Below, piece by piece: positions 1 through 11,248 of a stretch of DNA of 54,940 nt. Every line of letters starts with the position of its first letter. The stretch's first letter is position 1. The position numbers and the translations under genes were made by a program. The notes under the pieces were generated by a model that worked only from the letters and a program-made list of their open reading frames with translations, was not told the DNA's origin and ran no database searches. The DNA comes from Phoronis australis (taxonomy: Eukaryota > Phoronida > Phoronidae): contig NMRA01000009.1 in the NCBI GenBank assembly GCA_002633005.1, positions 1,211,661 through 1,266,600 of the forward strand, read 5' to 3'.

Positions 1-1
1 T

Positions 2-1579
2 TGGAACAACAAATGGCCTTTTTTCAAGACCAACAAAGCCTCCCTTTGGCATTATCTTCTGGAAGACATCGTGCCAGAAGACTTTCATTATCATGATGCC
101 ATCTTGGATGGCATGGTACATCTCAACAGTCACGTTACCTAATCTCCCTCCAGCATGTGGTGAGATCTGTTTACAAGTACCTGACAAGATGGCGACGAAG
201 AAGCACTTCTTGTTCTTAACTGACACTAGAGCTGTCTCCCAGAACTATCAAGCCCAGGAGCGGTTCCGACGTGGCAGTTCAGAGAAGATAATCACGGGTG
301 GACCAGATACACAAAAATCGTACGACTCCAAAACCTTTGTTGTAAACGATGACAACAATAAGCGATTCTATCAATTGTTACTGTAAATCTGAAGTGATGA
401 GAAGTCAGTTTCCAGGTTGGAGAAGAGCGAGATGGCCATCCTGATTATAGTCTGAAAAGCCCGTGAACTTGTTACATCTGATGGCCAGGAAAGTCCACAT
501 TCTTTCTGATCATAATTTTCTGAGTATTTGTTACTTTGAAATAATTTGGGATGTCATACAGTGAATTAATCTGATGTTTCAGGTTCATACTCAGGAGCAC
601 CAACATATCTACAGCAACCAAGAAGAGACTGACACAAGAATTGTTTTGTACCTCCAGTACGTCATCTCACTTGGGCACAGAAACGCCGTCGTCAGTACCC
701 CTCATGTGCGGCGAAGCACTGAAAAAAGTGGGGACTAAATCTCCACAGACCCCTGGGATGCACCTTCTATATACCACGGGCGGGGCAGCACTGAAAAGTA
801 AGGGAGGGGGGCTATAGCCCCCAGCCCCCTATGGTGCACAGCTCGGGAGCCCTGACAATTTCATCTTTGTAATTCTGCTGTATCATGCTCACGCCATAAA
901 GTTGATTAGTATATCTAGATGCATTGTTTGGAAAACAGCGGCAACTTCTGAATCTCTCCGACCTGGCCTAAATCTTTAGGAAAAGATTACCGTGAAACTG
1001 TACTTGGGTTCTATATAGACTAGAGAAGATTGCACCAGTGCCTTTAAAGGTGAAGAAAAGATTGGCCCCCATAAAAAACTGAAAACGAATCCAAAGTTTC
1101 GCTGAGCACTCAGGCAACTTGGCATTGATTGGGCTGTAAGTTTTGAAAGAGATAGAGAAGTTCACCTGCCTCATGTACGAGTCGTAAATAATCGACAGAT
1201 GGAACTCGTACCAAGATGTTGCGCAACATGGTTGGTGAACGTGAAATTCTCACTTACAAGTCCAAGGTTGACCTTGCTCGACTTCCCCAGTGCCTAGCTG
1301 CACGGAAACCATATCCAACGAGTAAATCACCGTGTCGCTTTGTACAAGCATGCTTATGAATCCGTAACTGAACGGCCAAAACCCTATGAGGAAGGACAAG
1401 GGTGGATGCGGATTGACGAAGGAGTGTTAGAATTTTTGTTGCCGCGTGGTCCTATCTTACCAAACTCACTGATTGATATTTTGTTCACCGATGTTTGTGA
1501 AGTGGAAGAGGAAAGTGGTGAGTTGTATGGCAGTTTTATGGAAAGCGATAAACGTGACATGGAGGAATGGAACATGTAA
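2..1579 (+). pseudogene. Decayed copy of HEEADTR-type mobile-element protein (copy A)
   Basis: Pieces of one protein family can be followed along the plus strand, but they change frame repeatedly. A piece containing TNKASLWHYLLEDIVPEDFH starts at base 2. It is followed by HFLFLTDTRAV and SSEKIITGGPD (192-385), SNQEETDTRIVLYLQYV (about 612-700), FVILLYHAHA (about 865), EDCTSAFKG (about 1035) and HRVALYKHAYESVTERPKP with GQGWMRIDEGVLEF (about 1325-1579, ending in a stop). The order matches a protein family I know from mobile elements of aquatic invertebrates. Frameshifts lie near 150 and 1295, and about 140 bp of unrelated G-rich sequence interrupts the coding trace near 705-845. The N terminus is cut by the window edge. 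No product is expected. The copy lies to the 3' side of the BSDC1 exons and on the opposite strand, so it probably sits in a BSDC1 intron. Confidence 0.8.
705..845. repeat. G-rich insertion inside copy A
   Basis: This block carries runs such as GGGAGGGGGGCTATAGCCCC and does not continue the protein trace on either side. It resembles, in general style, the G/C-run sequence at 22.72-23.0 kb. It is read as a secondary insertion; no target duplication was established. Confidence 0.35.
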
Positions 1580-1979
1580 GCAATGACATTAGCATCTGAT
1601 GAGTGCCCATGTTTCTGCAATCAATTCCCTGCGTTTTTTCCTTGAGATATTTAAAAATTTGTTGAAACCCAGTTCACTAAAAAGCTGACAATACAATCCC
1701 TGAAAGTTGTCCATTTAGTGTTTATATTCTTGGCTTATGTACACGTTCAGTGTAGTATTGATTGAAAGTAACCATATAATGCAAATCAGACGCAATAGAT
1801 CATGAGAAAATTATTCCTTCATAATGCTTGACCCTCAAAAATATCTGTTTTGACACTTGATTTGTTCAATTATAGGAAAAAGAAAGTCCGATATCATCAA
1901 ATAACGAAAAATCGGTAATGCCGGCACCAATTTGCATGAAACTCATGTGGGACATTTTTTCGGTTTGTTGACATCTTTT

Positions 1980-2480
1980 TGTCGGTTTTCACACTGCCCA
2001 AAATTCAACTGGTGCCAGCACAATTCGGTCACATACTTGTGTGTTAACCTTCCATCAATTAGTTCTCTAGATATCATCTACAAATTAATTCTCTTCCCCC
2101 CAAAAGACCACAACAAAATGGCCGTGGCAGGATGCTACAGTGGTCGAATCTACACGAAAGTCGACTAGTGCCGATGCATTATTGTCACATACTTCTATAT
2201 CAATTTTCAATGAAATTTCACAGATTGGTTCTCAAGATACCATCCACCCAAAAGTACAGCTGCAAAAGTTCCTTGTCAATACCAAACCGGCCACTTTGGG
2301 GGTGCTGCACTGGCTGAATTCATCCGAAAGTCGACTGGTGCCAGCACATTATCGTCACATATCTGTGTCAAGTTTCGGTTCTCTAACTATCGTCTGGAAA
2401 CACTTTCTCACAAAAGACACAGGAAAGTCCTGCCCCTCTAGGCATGCACCATCGTCCTGCCCCTCTAGCCATGCACAACA
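1980..2480 (+). repeat. Degenerate ~160-180-bp tandem repeat (array R1)
   Basis: About three diverged units are marked by recurring GGTGCCAGCAC (near 2011, 2167 and 2337), TCACATA and TCTCTAGATATCATC segments, with a GGCCACTTTGGGGGTGCTGC block between them. The same unit recurs at 38.44-39.8 kb and 54.2-54.76 kb. Short open frames here are repeat-derived. Confidence 0.7.
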
Positions 2481-2727
2481 GTGATGCCCAAATTTCATCA
2501 AAATCTTTTTGACATATCCAGACAACAAAACATCCAGACAGGAGGATGACACTACTAGTATGCAACCACTAATTACATTACAAACCTAATGAAATGAATA
2601 AGTAATTACAAACATGAGAATAGAAAAGCTTGATGGTGAATTCTAACAGTCAATGGTGATTCTCCTTGAAGTGTGATAAAGGTGTAATGATCTTCCTATC
2701 GAGTATAGGATACCAGCATGTCCATAC

Positions 2728-2880
2728 CTGAGCCCTGTCATAAAAAGTCTTTTTTGACACGGTGATTGGCTCTTCGTCCCCGTCATCAGGCGGAATGGTC
2801 AACACATTCGTTATAGACTCCAAGAAACTGGTAACGCTGTCACGCACAATGCCGGAGCTTTGAGATCCACTTTCTGGTTT
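2728..2880 (-). CDS. BSDC1: BSDC1 orthologue, exon with SSGIVRDSVTSFLESITNVL
   Basis: On the minus strand this 153-nt exon has a strong acceptor (CCCCTCCAG) and the donor GTATGG, with both boundaries in phase 0. It encodes 51 residues, including IVRDSVTSFLESITNVLTIP followed by an acidic PPDDGDEEP stretch and VSKKTFYDRAQ. It corresponds to the segment of BSDC1 after the N-terminal WW motif, with a predicted amphipathic helix before a spacer. The next exon, expected to lead into the BSD domain, is not visible between here and the left edge and is presumed to lie beyond it. Confidence 0.85.
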
Positions 2881-3885
2881 CTGGAGGGGTAAAACAGTTA
2901 GCAAGGTACAATTTCACCAATTTTGGACAAAAATAATACGTAAATTGATCTTTATTCTTTTTTAACATAGCTGTGAAGTTCCACAACTTAGTAAAAGATT
3001 TGTCAGGTGGTAGCTATGGTATAGCACTTGAAAATGGTGAAGCATTTATCTAGTGATAGTTGTTGCTTATGGACAACAAAAAAGTTAAAATTTCAATTGT
3101 CGTCATATACTGTTCTTAACTAATGACATTTTATCATAGTAATCGCTATATTGTGCTAAACTGCAATGGTTTTAAGAAAAAAATGTTTTTGTCCATGAAA
3201 TGGCACATGAAGGTTTGACCTATAGTGAACATTATCTGAATAGCAACAGATAAGCACTTCCTAAATGTCAACTGAGAGATGAATTAGAAAAATAAGAAAC
3301 AAAAAAATCCGCACTTAAATTTCTTAAACTAACACATGACTGTATACACTCAGTCAGGCTCAACTGGATTGAAAGGTAAATTTTAAAAAGTCAGATTTAT
3401 GATTCACATATGAGCATCGGGCAATACTGAGAGTGTTCTTTTATGCACGACACAACACATTTAGGCAAGCTCTGGTGAGACCTCATTGCATTGACGACAC
3501 AACATAACTCATACAGTACAAGCCAAAAGTAATCAAACAAAATGACCCAAACTTCCCAATCATGATGGCTGGGTAGATGGCCGAATTCATTATCAACATA
3601 GTCTTTACTTAAAACTGAAAATGAAAGGAAAGTTAGGTGGCAAAGCCATTCTGTAATTAGAACTTTGACAATCTCATAATTAAGACTTTGTTTAGAATTT
3701 TTTGTTGTTAGCAAAATTAGCTGTCATGACAGAAAATCTCTATTTTGTCCGATTACTTTTGTCTGGTAATGTACATGCCCCTTGATTTTTTAATTAAAAA
3801 TTTGTACAGTTAAATGTTGGTGTGAATAAAAGGTAATTTATTAGAAAAAGTCACTTAACAAAATAATCCCAGGCAGTTTTGTACA

Positions 3886-4096
3886 TGTCGTACCAGACAT
3901 GAACAGGCCACTCAGGTGGGCCCAATGCACTAACCAACAGCAACCATTTTCATGCTTCGTCGATATATAGTTAAAACTGAGCTGAGGAGCTAGAGACCAG
4001 ACTCAAGGGTCTAACAGTGTGCACCAATGGGACTCGAACCCATTACCTTGAGTAAAGAAAGCAGACACTTACACAACTAGGCCACAATGTCTCCAT
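3886..4096 (-). repeat. tRNA-derived SINE
   Basis: Read on the minus strand from 4096, the head resembles a tRNA gene. TGGCCTAGTTG fits the Pol III A box and GGTTCGAGTCC is a perfect B box, about 50 bp apart. The body (GTTAAAACTGAGCTGAGGAG on the plus strand near 3975) recurs at 36.53-36.73 kb, where the promoter is degraded. The end coordinates are approximate. Confidence 0.75.
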
Positions 4097-4355
4097 TTAA
4101 AAAAAATCAACTTTAGTTTGTAACTAAAGTTTCGAAGTTTAGAATGTGAGCGATTTATCAGTCAATGATGGCCTGTTCTATAACACAACACATAACCACC
4201 AAAACACCACAAGTGCCAGACTCACACTACGCAGACTGTATGCCCTGGTGGTAAAACTGGGAAGTAACTTACTATACACACACAGGATTTGGAGCACACA
4301 TGAATATGATAATACATGGCAGTGTGGGCTTAGGTAGTACATGATTTATAAATAC

Positions 4356-4472
4356 CTTGAGCTTCTCTTTAATCTGTGTTGTTGTCTTGGCTACAGCTTT
4401 GCCTGTATCATTATGAACAGTACATGAATACTCTGCCAGGTCTTTCTTCACTACCTCATAGGCAGCTTTAGA
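4356..4472 (-). CDS. BSDC1: BSDC1 orthologue, exon with KKDLAEYSCTVHNDTG
   Basis: This minus-strand exon is 117 nt (39 codons), with acceptor TTTTCTCCTAG, donor GTATTT and phase 0 at both ends. It encodes SKAAYEVVKKDLAEYSCTVH followed by NDTGKAVAKTTTQIKEKLK. The (M/V)KxDLxEFxxxVxxDT pattern and the closing KEKL are characteristic of BSDC1 and related BSD-domain proteins. It follows the exon at 5284-5233 directly in frame and precedes the exon at 2880-2728. Confidence 0.9.
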
Positions 4473-5232
4473 CTAGGAGAAAACAGTCAACAAATGAAGC
4501 GACATACAGTACTTTCAAAAAAGTGGCTTCATCACTAAGAAGGCATTTTTTAAATCTATTGTAGATATACATAGATAACAGATTCCAATCATCACTGGCC
4601 ACAACCTTTTCCTGGAGATGTATTCTGTTAACACAAGGTACTCATGAGACACTTGTGGTTATAAATCACTACTTAAAAAGCAGAAACCAATCCCATTATT
4701 CTTCCAATATTCAACATTCCATTATGGCCGACTAATCAAATCATTCTTGGCCATTTTGCTAGTACCGTGTATATTAGCAAGATCCTGGCAGAACACTTGC
4801 CTTTTCACTCATGCGACTTTCCATGCTCTCGGTCTACGGAATGCTGCCTTGCAACGTGAACAGCTCTATACTTTAGATAACAGACAGTATCAAGAGCAAG
4901 CATTAAAGTTAAGTTACTGCCCAAGTACAAAATAACCTCCACAGGTTCTATGTCTCCCAATCCAATCTTGTATTATGAACTACACAGTATCCTCAACAAT
5001 CAAAGCGTACCACCACTTGTTCATTAAAATTTCAATGTACAAGGACACATTTCTTAACAAAGCCTCATTCCCACTTCTTAACTAGATCATAGAATGTGAG
5101 AAAATTTCAATTCTAAATCGGGGCAAAAACTGAAAGCACATCAAGGTTGTGGACAGCATAATTATTTTTTGTCCTTCTACTGTTAGAGAACAGTAAGTCG
5201 CATGTCTACTGATGGCATTAGTGTCAACTTAC

Positions 5233-5284
5233 TTTCTCTTTAGCAACCTTCAACCAGCTGCCCCACCAGCCCTCGCCTTGTTCG
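5233..5284 (-). CDS. BSDC1: BSDC1 orthologue, N-terminal GWWGSWL exon (partial gene)
   Basis: This minus-strand exon is 52 nt, with acceptor TTTTGTAG and a consensus donor GTAAGT. It encodes EQGEGWWGSWLKVAKEK, the GWWxSWL signature at the extreme N terminus of BSDC1. One base completes a codon from an upstream exon, so the start codon lies further up (above 5285) and I did not find it. BSDC1 is a cytoplasmic BSD-domain protein of poorly defined function. Vertebrate proteins are about 430 residues, so the three exons seen here (17, 39 and 51 codons) cover roughly the first quarter. The identification rests on the in-phase joining of three exons that all match the family in order. Confidence 0.88.
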
Positions 5285-5599
5285 CTACAAAACAGGTTAC
5301 ATGTACTATTAACATCATATAGTTTAACCAACTTAACCGCAACATTATGTTTCAGAACTGGCTGATTGGAATCATATGAAACATTCAGATAGCATGTTTG
5401 CTGCACTGTTTTCCAAATCACAGTTAGGAATTGCTTTTTAAGTGTTTCACTATAAATGGAGGAGCCATCAACACATAAGGCAGGATTTCCTTGAAAAAAA
5501 AAACTCAAAACAGAATTCACATTAAAACAAAATAATTTATAAAACCGTAAAAACGTTTATCAAATCTCATCTTGAAAATTTATACCTGATCATTGACAC

Positions 5600-6539
5600 T
5601 GTTTTTTTGCTACGAACATACCTTTCTTTTGAACTTTATGAAAAAGACACAACACACCACCCGATCAATAGCTGATTGGTAAAAAGTCAAAAATCAAAGG
5701 CTTCAAACTTCCGCAGCGCTTCAAAAAGAACACACAAGTTTTGCTGATTTTGCGAGGAACGTGTCCCACTATATTCAGGCCTTTCAGAACAGACGTAGCG
5801 TACTTGCCAATGGGATTGTATTGTATCTTTCCGTACAGAACTTTTCCTTCAACAGGAATCCAGATTTCTTTGTACATGTGAAATCTGCGAAGCGAAGACT
5901 AACAAAAACTTGACCAGTGTTAAAGGCATGTGGCCAGGAAGTGTGTGTTAGTGCACGCTACATACATGTAGGCTTGCTACTCAGGCAAATGAACTCTGAT
6001 GACACGCATGTGCTTGCTCACTCAGCACACACAAGCAGACGAATTTCAAAACAAACGTCACATGACAACAACATGTGTGTTCACCCAGATTTTTTCTCGT
6101 GTTACAGGGTGCAATCTAGCACAGATTTGGACTTAATCTGCAGTTAATACTGACTCTACAGGAACTTAAAAATCTTAGGGATGCTATGGAAAACTTAAAG
6201 AGGATTTCAGGTAATTTGTTGAGTCGAAACTATTTTTATTAAAGAATTCAAGTTGCCCTGTCGACGATTGCCAGGCAGTGATACATCAGTTGCCGAGTTT
6301 TCGCCCTAGGATTTCCGCACAATTTTCTGAAAAAGGATAGTAATTTAACAACGAAGTTCGATAGCAATGCACCACAATTTTGTGGAAAGTCTGTCATAGG
6401 TTACAGATACGTCTCAGAGTGTACATTTTTCCGATTTCACTTGCTTCCGAGGCCGGGTTTCAACCGCCTTAAGCTACAATAAGTACCCCTCCAAAACGAA
6501 TTTTCTAAGCGCCTTGGGCACTTATTAGGACGAATACGG
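5600..6539 (-). mobile_element. Partial TA-flanked element, same family as 14956-17611
   Basis: On the minus strand the element begins at 6539 with CCGTATTCGTCCTAATAAG, flanked by TA. It continues through sequence shared with 14956-15480 (the CTAAGCGCC, tandem TCA and ACATGTGTGTTC blocks) to the HIRAN-like fragment. The far end is not recognised and the copy appears truncated near 5.6 kb. Confidence 0.6.
5665..5877 (-). CDS. Mobile-element protein fragment, HIRAN-like (copy 1)
   Basis: A 70-codon open frame on the minus strand contains IWIPVEGKVLYGKIQYNP, KYATSVLKGLNIVGHVPRKI and FFLKRCGSLKPLI. A diverged plus-strand copy lies at about 17200-17360. The pattern (W.P..GE.L, NP..KYA..V, VGHVPR, FL..GG) is one I know from repeat-encoded proteins of invertebrates and resembles HIRAN domains (NP.D..A..V....VGh.P). 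It lies inside a sequence whose outer end at 6539 is the conserved TA-flanked terminus GAATACGG. It is probably a remnant rather than a host gene; whether it is expressed is unknown. Confidence 0.6.
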   Translation of the reverse strand: MYKEIWIPVEGKVLYGKIQYNPIGKYATSVLKGLNIVGHVPRKISKTCVFFLKRCGSLKPLIFDFLPISY

Positions 6540-6589
6540 TACTGCAAATTCCCAAGCCCAACCCCAAAAATTTAATATATGACAAAAGC

Positions 6590-7110
6590 ATTCCAGTTTG
6601 AGACATTGAAAAGGTAATTACTTTGCTCATGGTCACAGCTTGTACCAAATTTTAGAAAAGGCAATGTTAGCCATCCCAAATTCAAGAATTAAGAGCATTA
6701 ATTGATATATTTAACAACAATCCACAAAATAATACAATAACACAACAAACCAAGAAAGGCATGCATTTAGACAAATAAGACTATGGTAAAAGTAAAAAAT
6801 AAATTGAAAAGGACAATCGACGCGTGAACAGCACGAAAAAGTAAAAACTCATTTCCAACGTGGTCCATCAATGATCATTCACTTAGCTATTATACAATGC
6901 GGAGATTCATGAAAACATTGTGTCACTGGCTATTTTCGACGATTTTATCAGCTGCCAAGTTTATTTCCAGACTCTGCTGATACGAAATGCAATGTCCGAT
7001 ATTTGAGAAATACATGGTCAAATAAATATATTCCATATCCACTCCAATCTTGGTGTCCCAAATTTAGAGACAGCCTCAAACTGGAAAATTTTTACCATAA
7101 TTTAATGTGC
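6590..7110. repeat. Dispersed repeat, copy of the 26322-26634 MITE family
   Basis: It shares GATACGAAATGCAATGTCCG, ATATTTGAGAAATA and terminal ACTGGAAAATTTTTACCATA segments with 26322-26634. An inverted relative lies at about 40955-41270. Boundaries are diffuse and no coding potential is seen. Confidence 0.5.
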
Positions 7111-7129
7111 TTGACTTCACACTACAAGA

Positions 7130-7520
7130 CAACACAGTGTCTTTGATCAAAATATGAATGCCATAAGTTGATGCTGTCTAAATCCTGGTGAATCAACTGT
7201 CTGGTTGACTCTTTGTTATAAGATGATATTGAAGTCAATTACTACATTCAAAACATCCCTTTTAAAATTGACATGGGCATGTATTAGAACGACTATCAAC
7301 ATGAGCCATACAATGAGTCTGTACAAGCTTAAGGCAAGTCTGAATTCAACAAACAAACAATTAAAAGGCATTTTCATAACAATAATGATTAGAAATGCTT
7401 TAAAAAACACCAATTCACAATAAATGTGAATTTGTGGACTTTAAAACAATTATTGCTATATTTAGGATAGCCACGCATAATTATTAGTCTAGAATTTGGC
7501 GCACGCAGTGCAAAATGGCC
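7130..7520 (+). repeat. Dispersed repeat paired with 18029-18600
   Basis: It aligns by eye with 18029-18600 through TGCCATAAGTTGATGCTGT, GGTGAATCAACTGTC and CAATGAGTCTGTA. It holds a single AAGATGATATTGAAGTCAATTA segment, at the place where the other copy has seven tandem 40-mers. Confidence 0.6.
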
Positions 7521-7689
7521 AGTTACCATTCTGGGCAACTTAACGAAGGGTTCTTCGAAAAAAAGTTTGATTATGTGAGTGCTTGCTGAGTTGGAAGGAA
7601 GACAGCAACAGAATCTTAAGGTGTCCCTATATGTTCAAAAAGTACTTATAACAACGTGACTTTGATGATTTAATAACTGAGGCACAATC

Positions 7690-9960
7690 CACCAATATGG
7701 GTAACAACTGACCAGATAAAATATGACACAAAATTAGTGTCATTAAAAAGTACACACTTATTTGAGTAAATAAAATTATTTTCTGGTTTTGGAAAAATTG
7801 GAGTTCTACCGTTCTTCTGCTGTTAAAGTTGTGGAGCGATCTTCTGCATCGGCTTTCGGCCCCATGAACTATTGTGTCACCTATTGGCCAGTTTCTTTTT
7901 TCGACGATTCTTCAATCAACTGTTGTTCTTTCAAGAGGTTGTGTACATGTCACAACAAATTATTGGAAATGGTTTCATTTCTTTATAAATTTTTAGAATT
8001 TTGAAACCAGCCAACTCAATTTCATAAGCAATTTTACTGCTGCCAAGCTATCATCATCTCTCGAGAGATGTCGCAAAAACTTAGGAAATGGCGCGAGCGT
8101 GTGTCACGAGCGTATTGTTTTTGAAATGACGACATAACTTTTCCTTGATAGAAAAGGCGGAAAATTACGCAAAAAAATGAAATTTTTAAAATGGTTTTTC
8201 ACTTAAACGGCTGTAATGACTAACACCTAACGGACAAGGTGAGTGTCGGTTGATTCCAAGATGTTGTATGCAACCCGTCCGGTCTTTAGCTTTACATGTT
8301 GATACAAGTTTCACGGCGAGGTGACAAGCAGAACTGGGTTATTGTTTACAATCCGACTCCATCAACGTACATACTTGATATTAATGTTTTCTGAATCCTC
8401 TCGGCAGGGTGATCACGGTGATTCCAAAAATGTATTACTCATACCGATTAGGCTCTTCTTCCTCATGCATTCACCGTTTTTACGAGGTGTTCATTTGCGG
8501 CAGCCGATCTCAAGTGACCACCATTATAAAACTGCGACACCCGTCGGCAGGAATGATAACTACAACGATCATGCGTGTGTCAAAAAGACCCAAAAATAGG
8601 CTATTATATTGAAGATACCGCGTGGCATGTTAGGGAAACTCTTAGTAAAACACAGTAGTAGTTATTTATAAAGGATTGATTCTTCAAAACTTCTTTAGAA
8701 AAAACACGAGAGCGCGTGTTCTCGCAGACAAATGTCGTCCTCAAAAACACTTCAAGTCTCGCGGTTAACCGTAACTTATCAATCCTGCCGACAGGTGTCG
8801 CACTTTTAAAAATGGCTGCCTCACTAAATCTGCGTTGCAAATGAATGCCTTGGAAAAACCAGGAAATTGTGAATAATAATCGACCAATCAGTACAAGTAC
8901 CGCCAGAGGTCCTAAAGTCGTAAGTGCCCTAGAGTCGTGAACGATCTTATTTCCTCTTCTGCGCAGTCCCACGACATCTGGCGTTGAAGTTTCCAGTGTT
9001 TGTCTGCTTACGAACATCAAACAAATACCTGGACGTGTTGGTATTCACAATATGACATCAAACAGTGAGTGAGTGGCTTCTTTTTTCAAATGTATCTTAA
9101 AAACAGCGTATTCCACTAATCCACTTTTTGTGCATTTTTGGGATGTATTTTCAAAAACATTCATCGTTCAGATTTACTCAAACACGCGCTCCAGGAGTAG
9201 CTTGAACAATGTATCAATATGTCCCAGGGTCAATCAAGTTTTGTAAGGCCAAAGCAATAAAATACAGAGAGATAATTGCTGGGTTCTTAGAAGTTAGAGG
9301 TTTACGTGAAAAACCTCATTGAAAACGTATGTGCACATCAAAGTTGGGTGCAAAACATAACAATTTATTTCAATTGAAACTGAATTAATAAACAATGTAA
9401 TGCATTTTTATGTCGTCTAGAGTAACTGTAAGTACTGTAGTTGACTTGTGTGGTCTTACTTCGTGCATTTCCGTCTAAACGAAACGGTCACGACTTTAGG
9501 ACCTCATTCAAAATGGCCGGCGATATCAGCAACCGTTTCAAAACTCTGCTTACGGAGACAAACAAGGATTAAGATTGTCAAAACACTTATATTTAGGAAG
9601 GCTGATATATGTCCATAACATCACATGACCAGTTGCTAACTGAATTTGGGTAGTATGACAATCAGCTGCTTATTATACTTATAATCACGACTTTAAGTTT
9701 AGCTAGGTCACCGGTGTGTAATACATTTTTGGAATCACCATGACTAGAGGATTTAGAAAATATTAATATCAAGTATGTACGTTAATGAAGTCAAATTGTA
9801 AACAGAAACCCAGAACTGCCCTGGCTATGAGCAATTTCGGGGTTTATGGACGATTAACACACAGTGGTACCTAGCTGACGATAGTCTTCATACAGTACAG
9901 TCCGAAACCCTATAGTCGTCCGCCTAAGCATAAAACCGGCTTGTTGTCTTACTCACTCAA
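7690..9960 (+). mobile_element. Dispersed repeat D, long copy with nested element
   Basis: Bases 7690-8312 match 48685-49268 closely (AGTTGTGGAGCGATCTT, CACCTATTGGCCAGTTT, CCCGAGAGATGTCGCAAAAA on one or both copies). The stretch after 9828 (CAATTTCGGGGTTTATGG, GGTACCTAGCTG) matches 49288-49345. In the second copy these two blocks are almost contiguous, so about 1.5 kb is extra here. The matching open frames at 7789 and 48782 are repeat-derived. Confidence 0.65.
8329..9818. mobile_element. Nested element E with ~110-bp inverted ends
   Basis: The left end (CAGAACTGGGTTATTGTTTA, continuing through GTACATACTTGATATTAAT and GTGATTCCAAAAATGTATTA) is repeated in inverted orientation at about 9714-9818. 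Inside, 8450-8600 and 8740-8900 also form an imperfect inverted pair, sharing GCGACACCYGTCGGCAGGAWTGATAA. No convincing transposase is seen; the 138-codon minus frame at 9020-8604 lies in the inverted-repeat DNA. I could not fix a target duplication. Confidence 0.55.
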
Positions 9961-11159
9961 TTATTCCACTTCAAAGTTATGATCTGAATAGGACTTGATT
10001 TAACTCTCACAAATATATAGTATTCGTTGATTCAAACGTTTTCTTTTACTTAAGCCGAGTTGTTCAACTGTGCATTGCTTTTCGGCAGCCATTTTATAAT
10101 GACACCTATGGTCGTCATGTGCTGCCGCCTTTTGAAAGGACAGAAAACCACACAGAAAAAGGCCAAGAAAATAGTGGAAAGTGGTTTACAGCAACTCTAC
10201 TTCAACCACAAACTGTTTTACTGGTATGATATCGATTTTTAAATCGATTAAAATTGATTTAGAATTTCAGTTCTGGAAAATAAATCACAATTGTTTTATT
10301 CCAGGCAGACCTTACTTATTTTGTATTTGTGACCTCTTTATTTGACTTTTTGCTCTTGTTGTTCTTAACATCACTTATCTCTGCTGTCCTTCTTTTTCTT
10401 TTCAGTTTCTCTTCATTCTCTGTTAACACCTTGTCAGCCAAAACAGAACTGTAAGCCTTTGAGACTTGGTAGGCGGAAGTTGATCATTGAACCTCGATAC
10501 AATTGTTCTAATAAATTACCCATAATTGTATTGTTTGATTTTTTCTCATCTTTAACAGGCTTCTGCATTCATAAATAAATAAATAAATACCCAAGTTGCA
10601 TTTGAATTTTATTGCTCAATCTCTTCTTTTATTTTTGATTATGTCATGCTGTGTTGTATGTAACAAATGCAATATAGTGAAATAAAGTCAATGTTTTACT
10701 TTATTGGTGGCCATTCTCTATCAATTCAAGTATTTTAATTTTCTTCAAATAAATTCAAAATGCTTTAACCAAAATTTTCAACATAAATGTTGAGTTCAGT
10801 ACTGTGTTTTGCAATAAAAAAACAAGTGAACAATATTTTGATGACCAAGGCGTGGGCCGAAACTGTTAAGCACCCAGCGTGTTCCATTTGTCTGCTGCGT
10901 TTTTCCTTTGGCCTAACAGATGTCGGTTAGTGCCTGGGACAAATAGATACATTGCATAAACAATCCCTGGGTTGCTTTTTGTTCCGTCTGAAGAAAATTT
11001 AATTTTGAAAATATCTTCTGAAAATGAACAAAAAAGTGCATTAGTAAAATCAACAAGTTTTTAAGTGGTCTCAAAAAAACAGTCGGTAAATGCATTAATT
11101 TTAGTCTCAGTTCTTCCACGCGTGTTTCTCCCGAGAGGTTAGTACCTAACATGCAGACG
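9960..11159. other. Intergenic region between BSDC1 and GAREM
   Basis: This is AT-rich sequence with an (AATA)n tract near 10571-10590. A 60-codon frame at 10060-10242 ends in a possible donor (TTTTACTG|GTATGA) but matches nothing I recognise. The BSDC1 first exon may be hidden here or in the repeat block to the left. Confidence 0.4.
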
Positions 11160-11180
11160 AGCGTTCCAAATTGGAACGCT
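11160..11180. promoter_or_regulatory. 21-bp palindrome near a CpG-richer putative promoter
   Basis: AGCGTTCCAA, one spacer base, then TTGGAACGCT: 10-bp perfect arms. It lies 35 bp upstream of an AAGATGGCGG start context. A dimeric factor site is possible but unproven. Confidence 0.3.
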
Positions 11181-11214
11181 AAGTCCCGCGTGGCAGCGCT
11201 GCACGCGAAACAAG

Positions 11215-11248
11215 ATGGCGGACGACCTTTGGAGACTGACGACGAGAG
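11215..11248 (+). CDS. Possible short first coding exon (MADDLWRLTTR)
   Basis: The context AACAAGATGGCGG is a good translation start and also a YY1-type element often found at animal transcription starts. The frame reads MADDLWRLTTR and meets the donor GAGAG|GTAATC in phase 1. It could be a separate transcript or an upstream exon of GAREM. With an acceptor after GGTAATCAG (11764-11771), which lacks a clear pyrimidine tract, it would run in frame into the GAREM start. No other acceptor was identified. Confidence 0.3.

Noticed and set aside
1-140. Minus-strand reading with FWHDVFQKI, resembling the BSD-domain FW motif of BSDC1
   Set aside because: The plus strand at the same place reads a clear segment of the mobile-element protein that continues downstream, so the minus-strand likeness is a shadow.
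8604-9020. 138-codon minus-strand frame
   Set aside because: Lies in the inverted-repeat DNA of nested element E; composition and lack of motifs indicate repeat-derived openness.
9998-10090. Minus-strand ATGGCTGCCGAAAAGCAATG as the BSDC1 first exon
   Set aside because: Start context is attractive, but no donor in the phase needed by the exon at 5284 could be shown.
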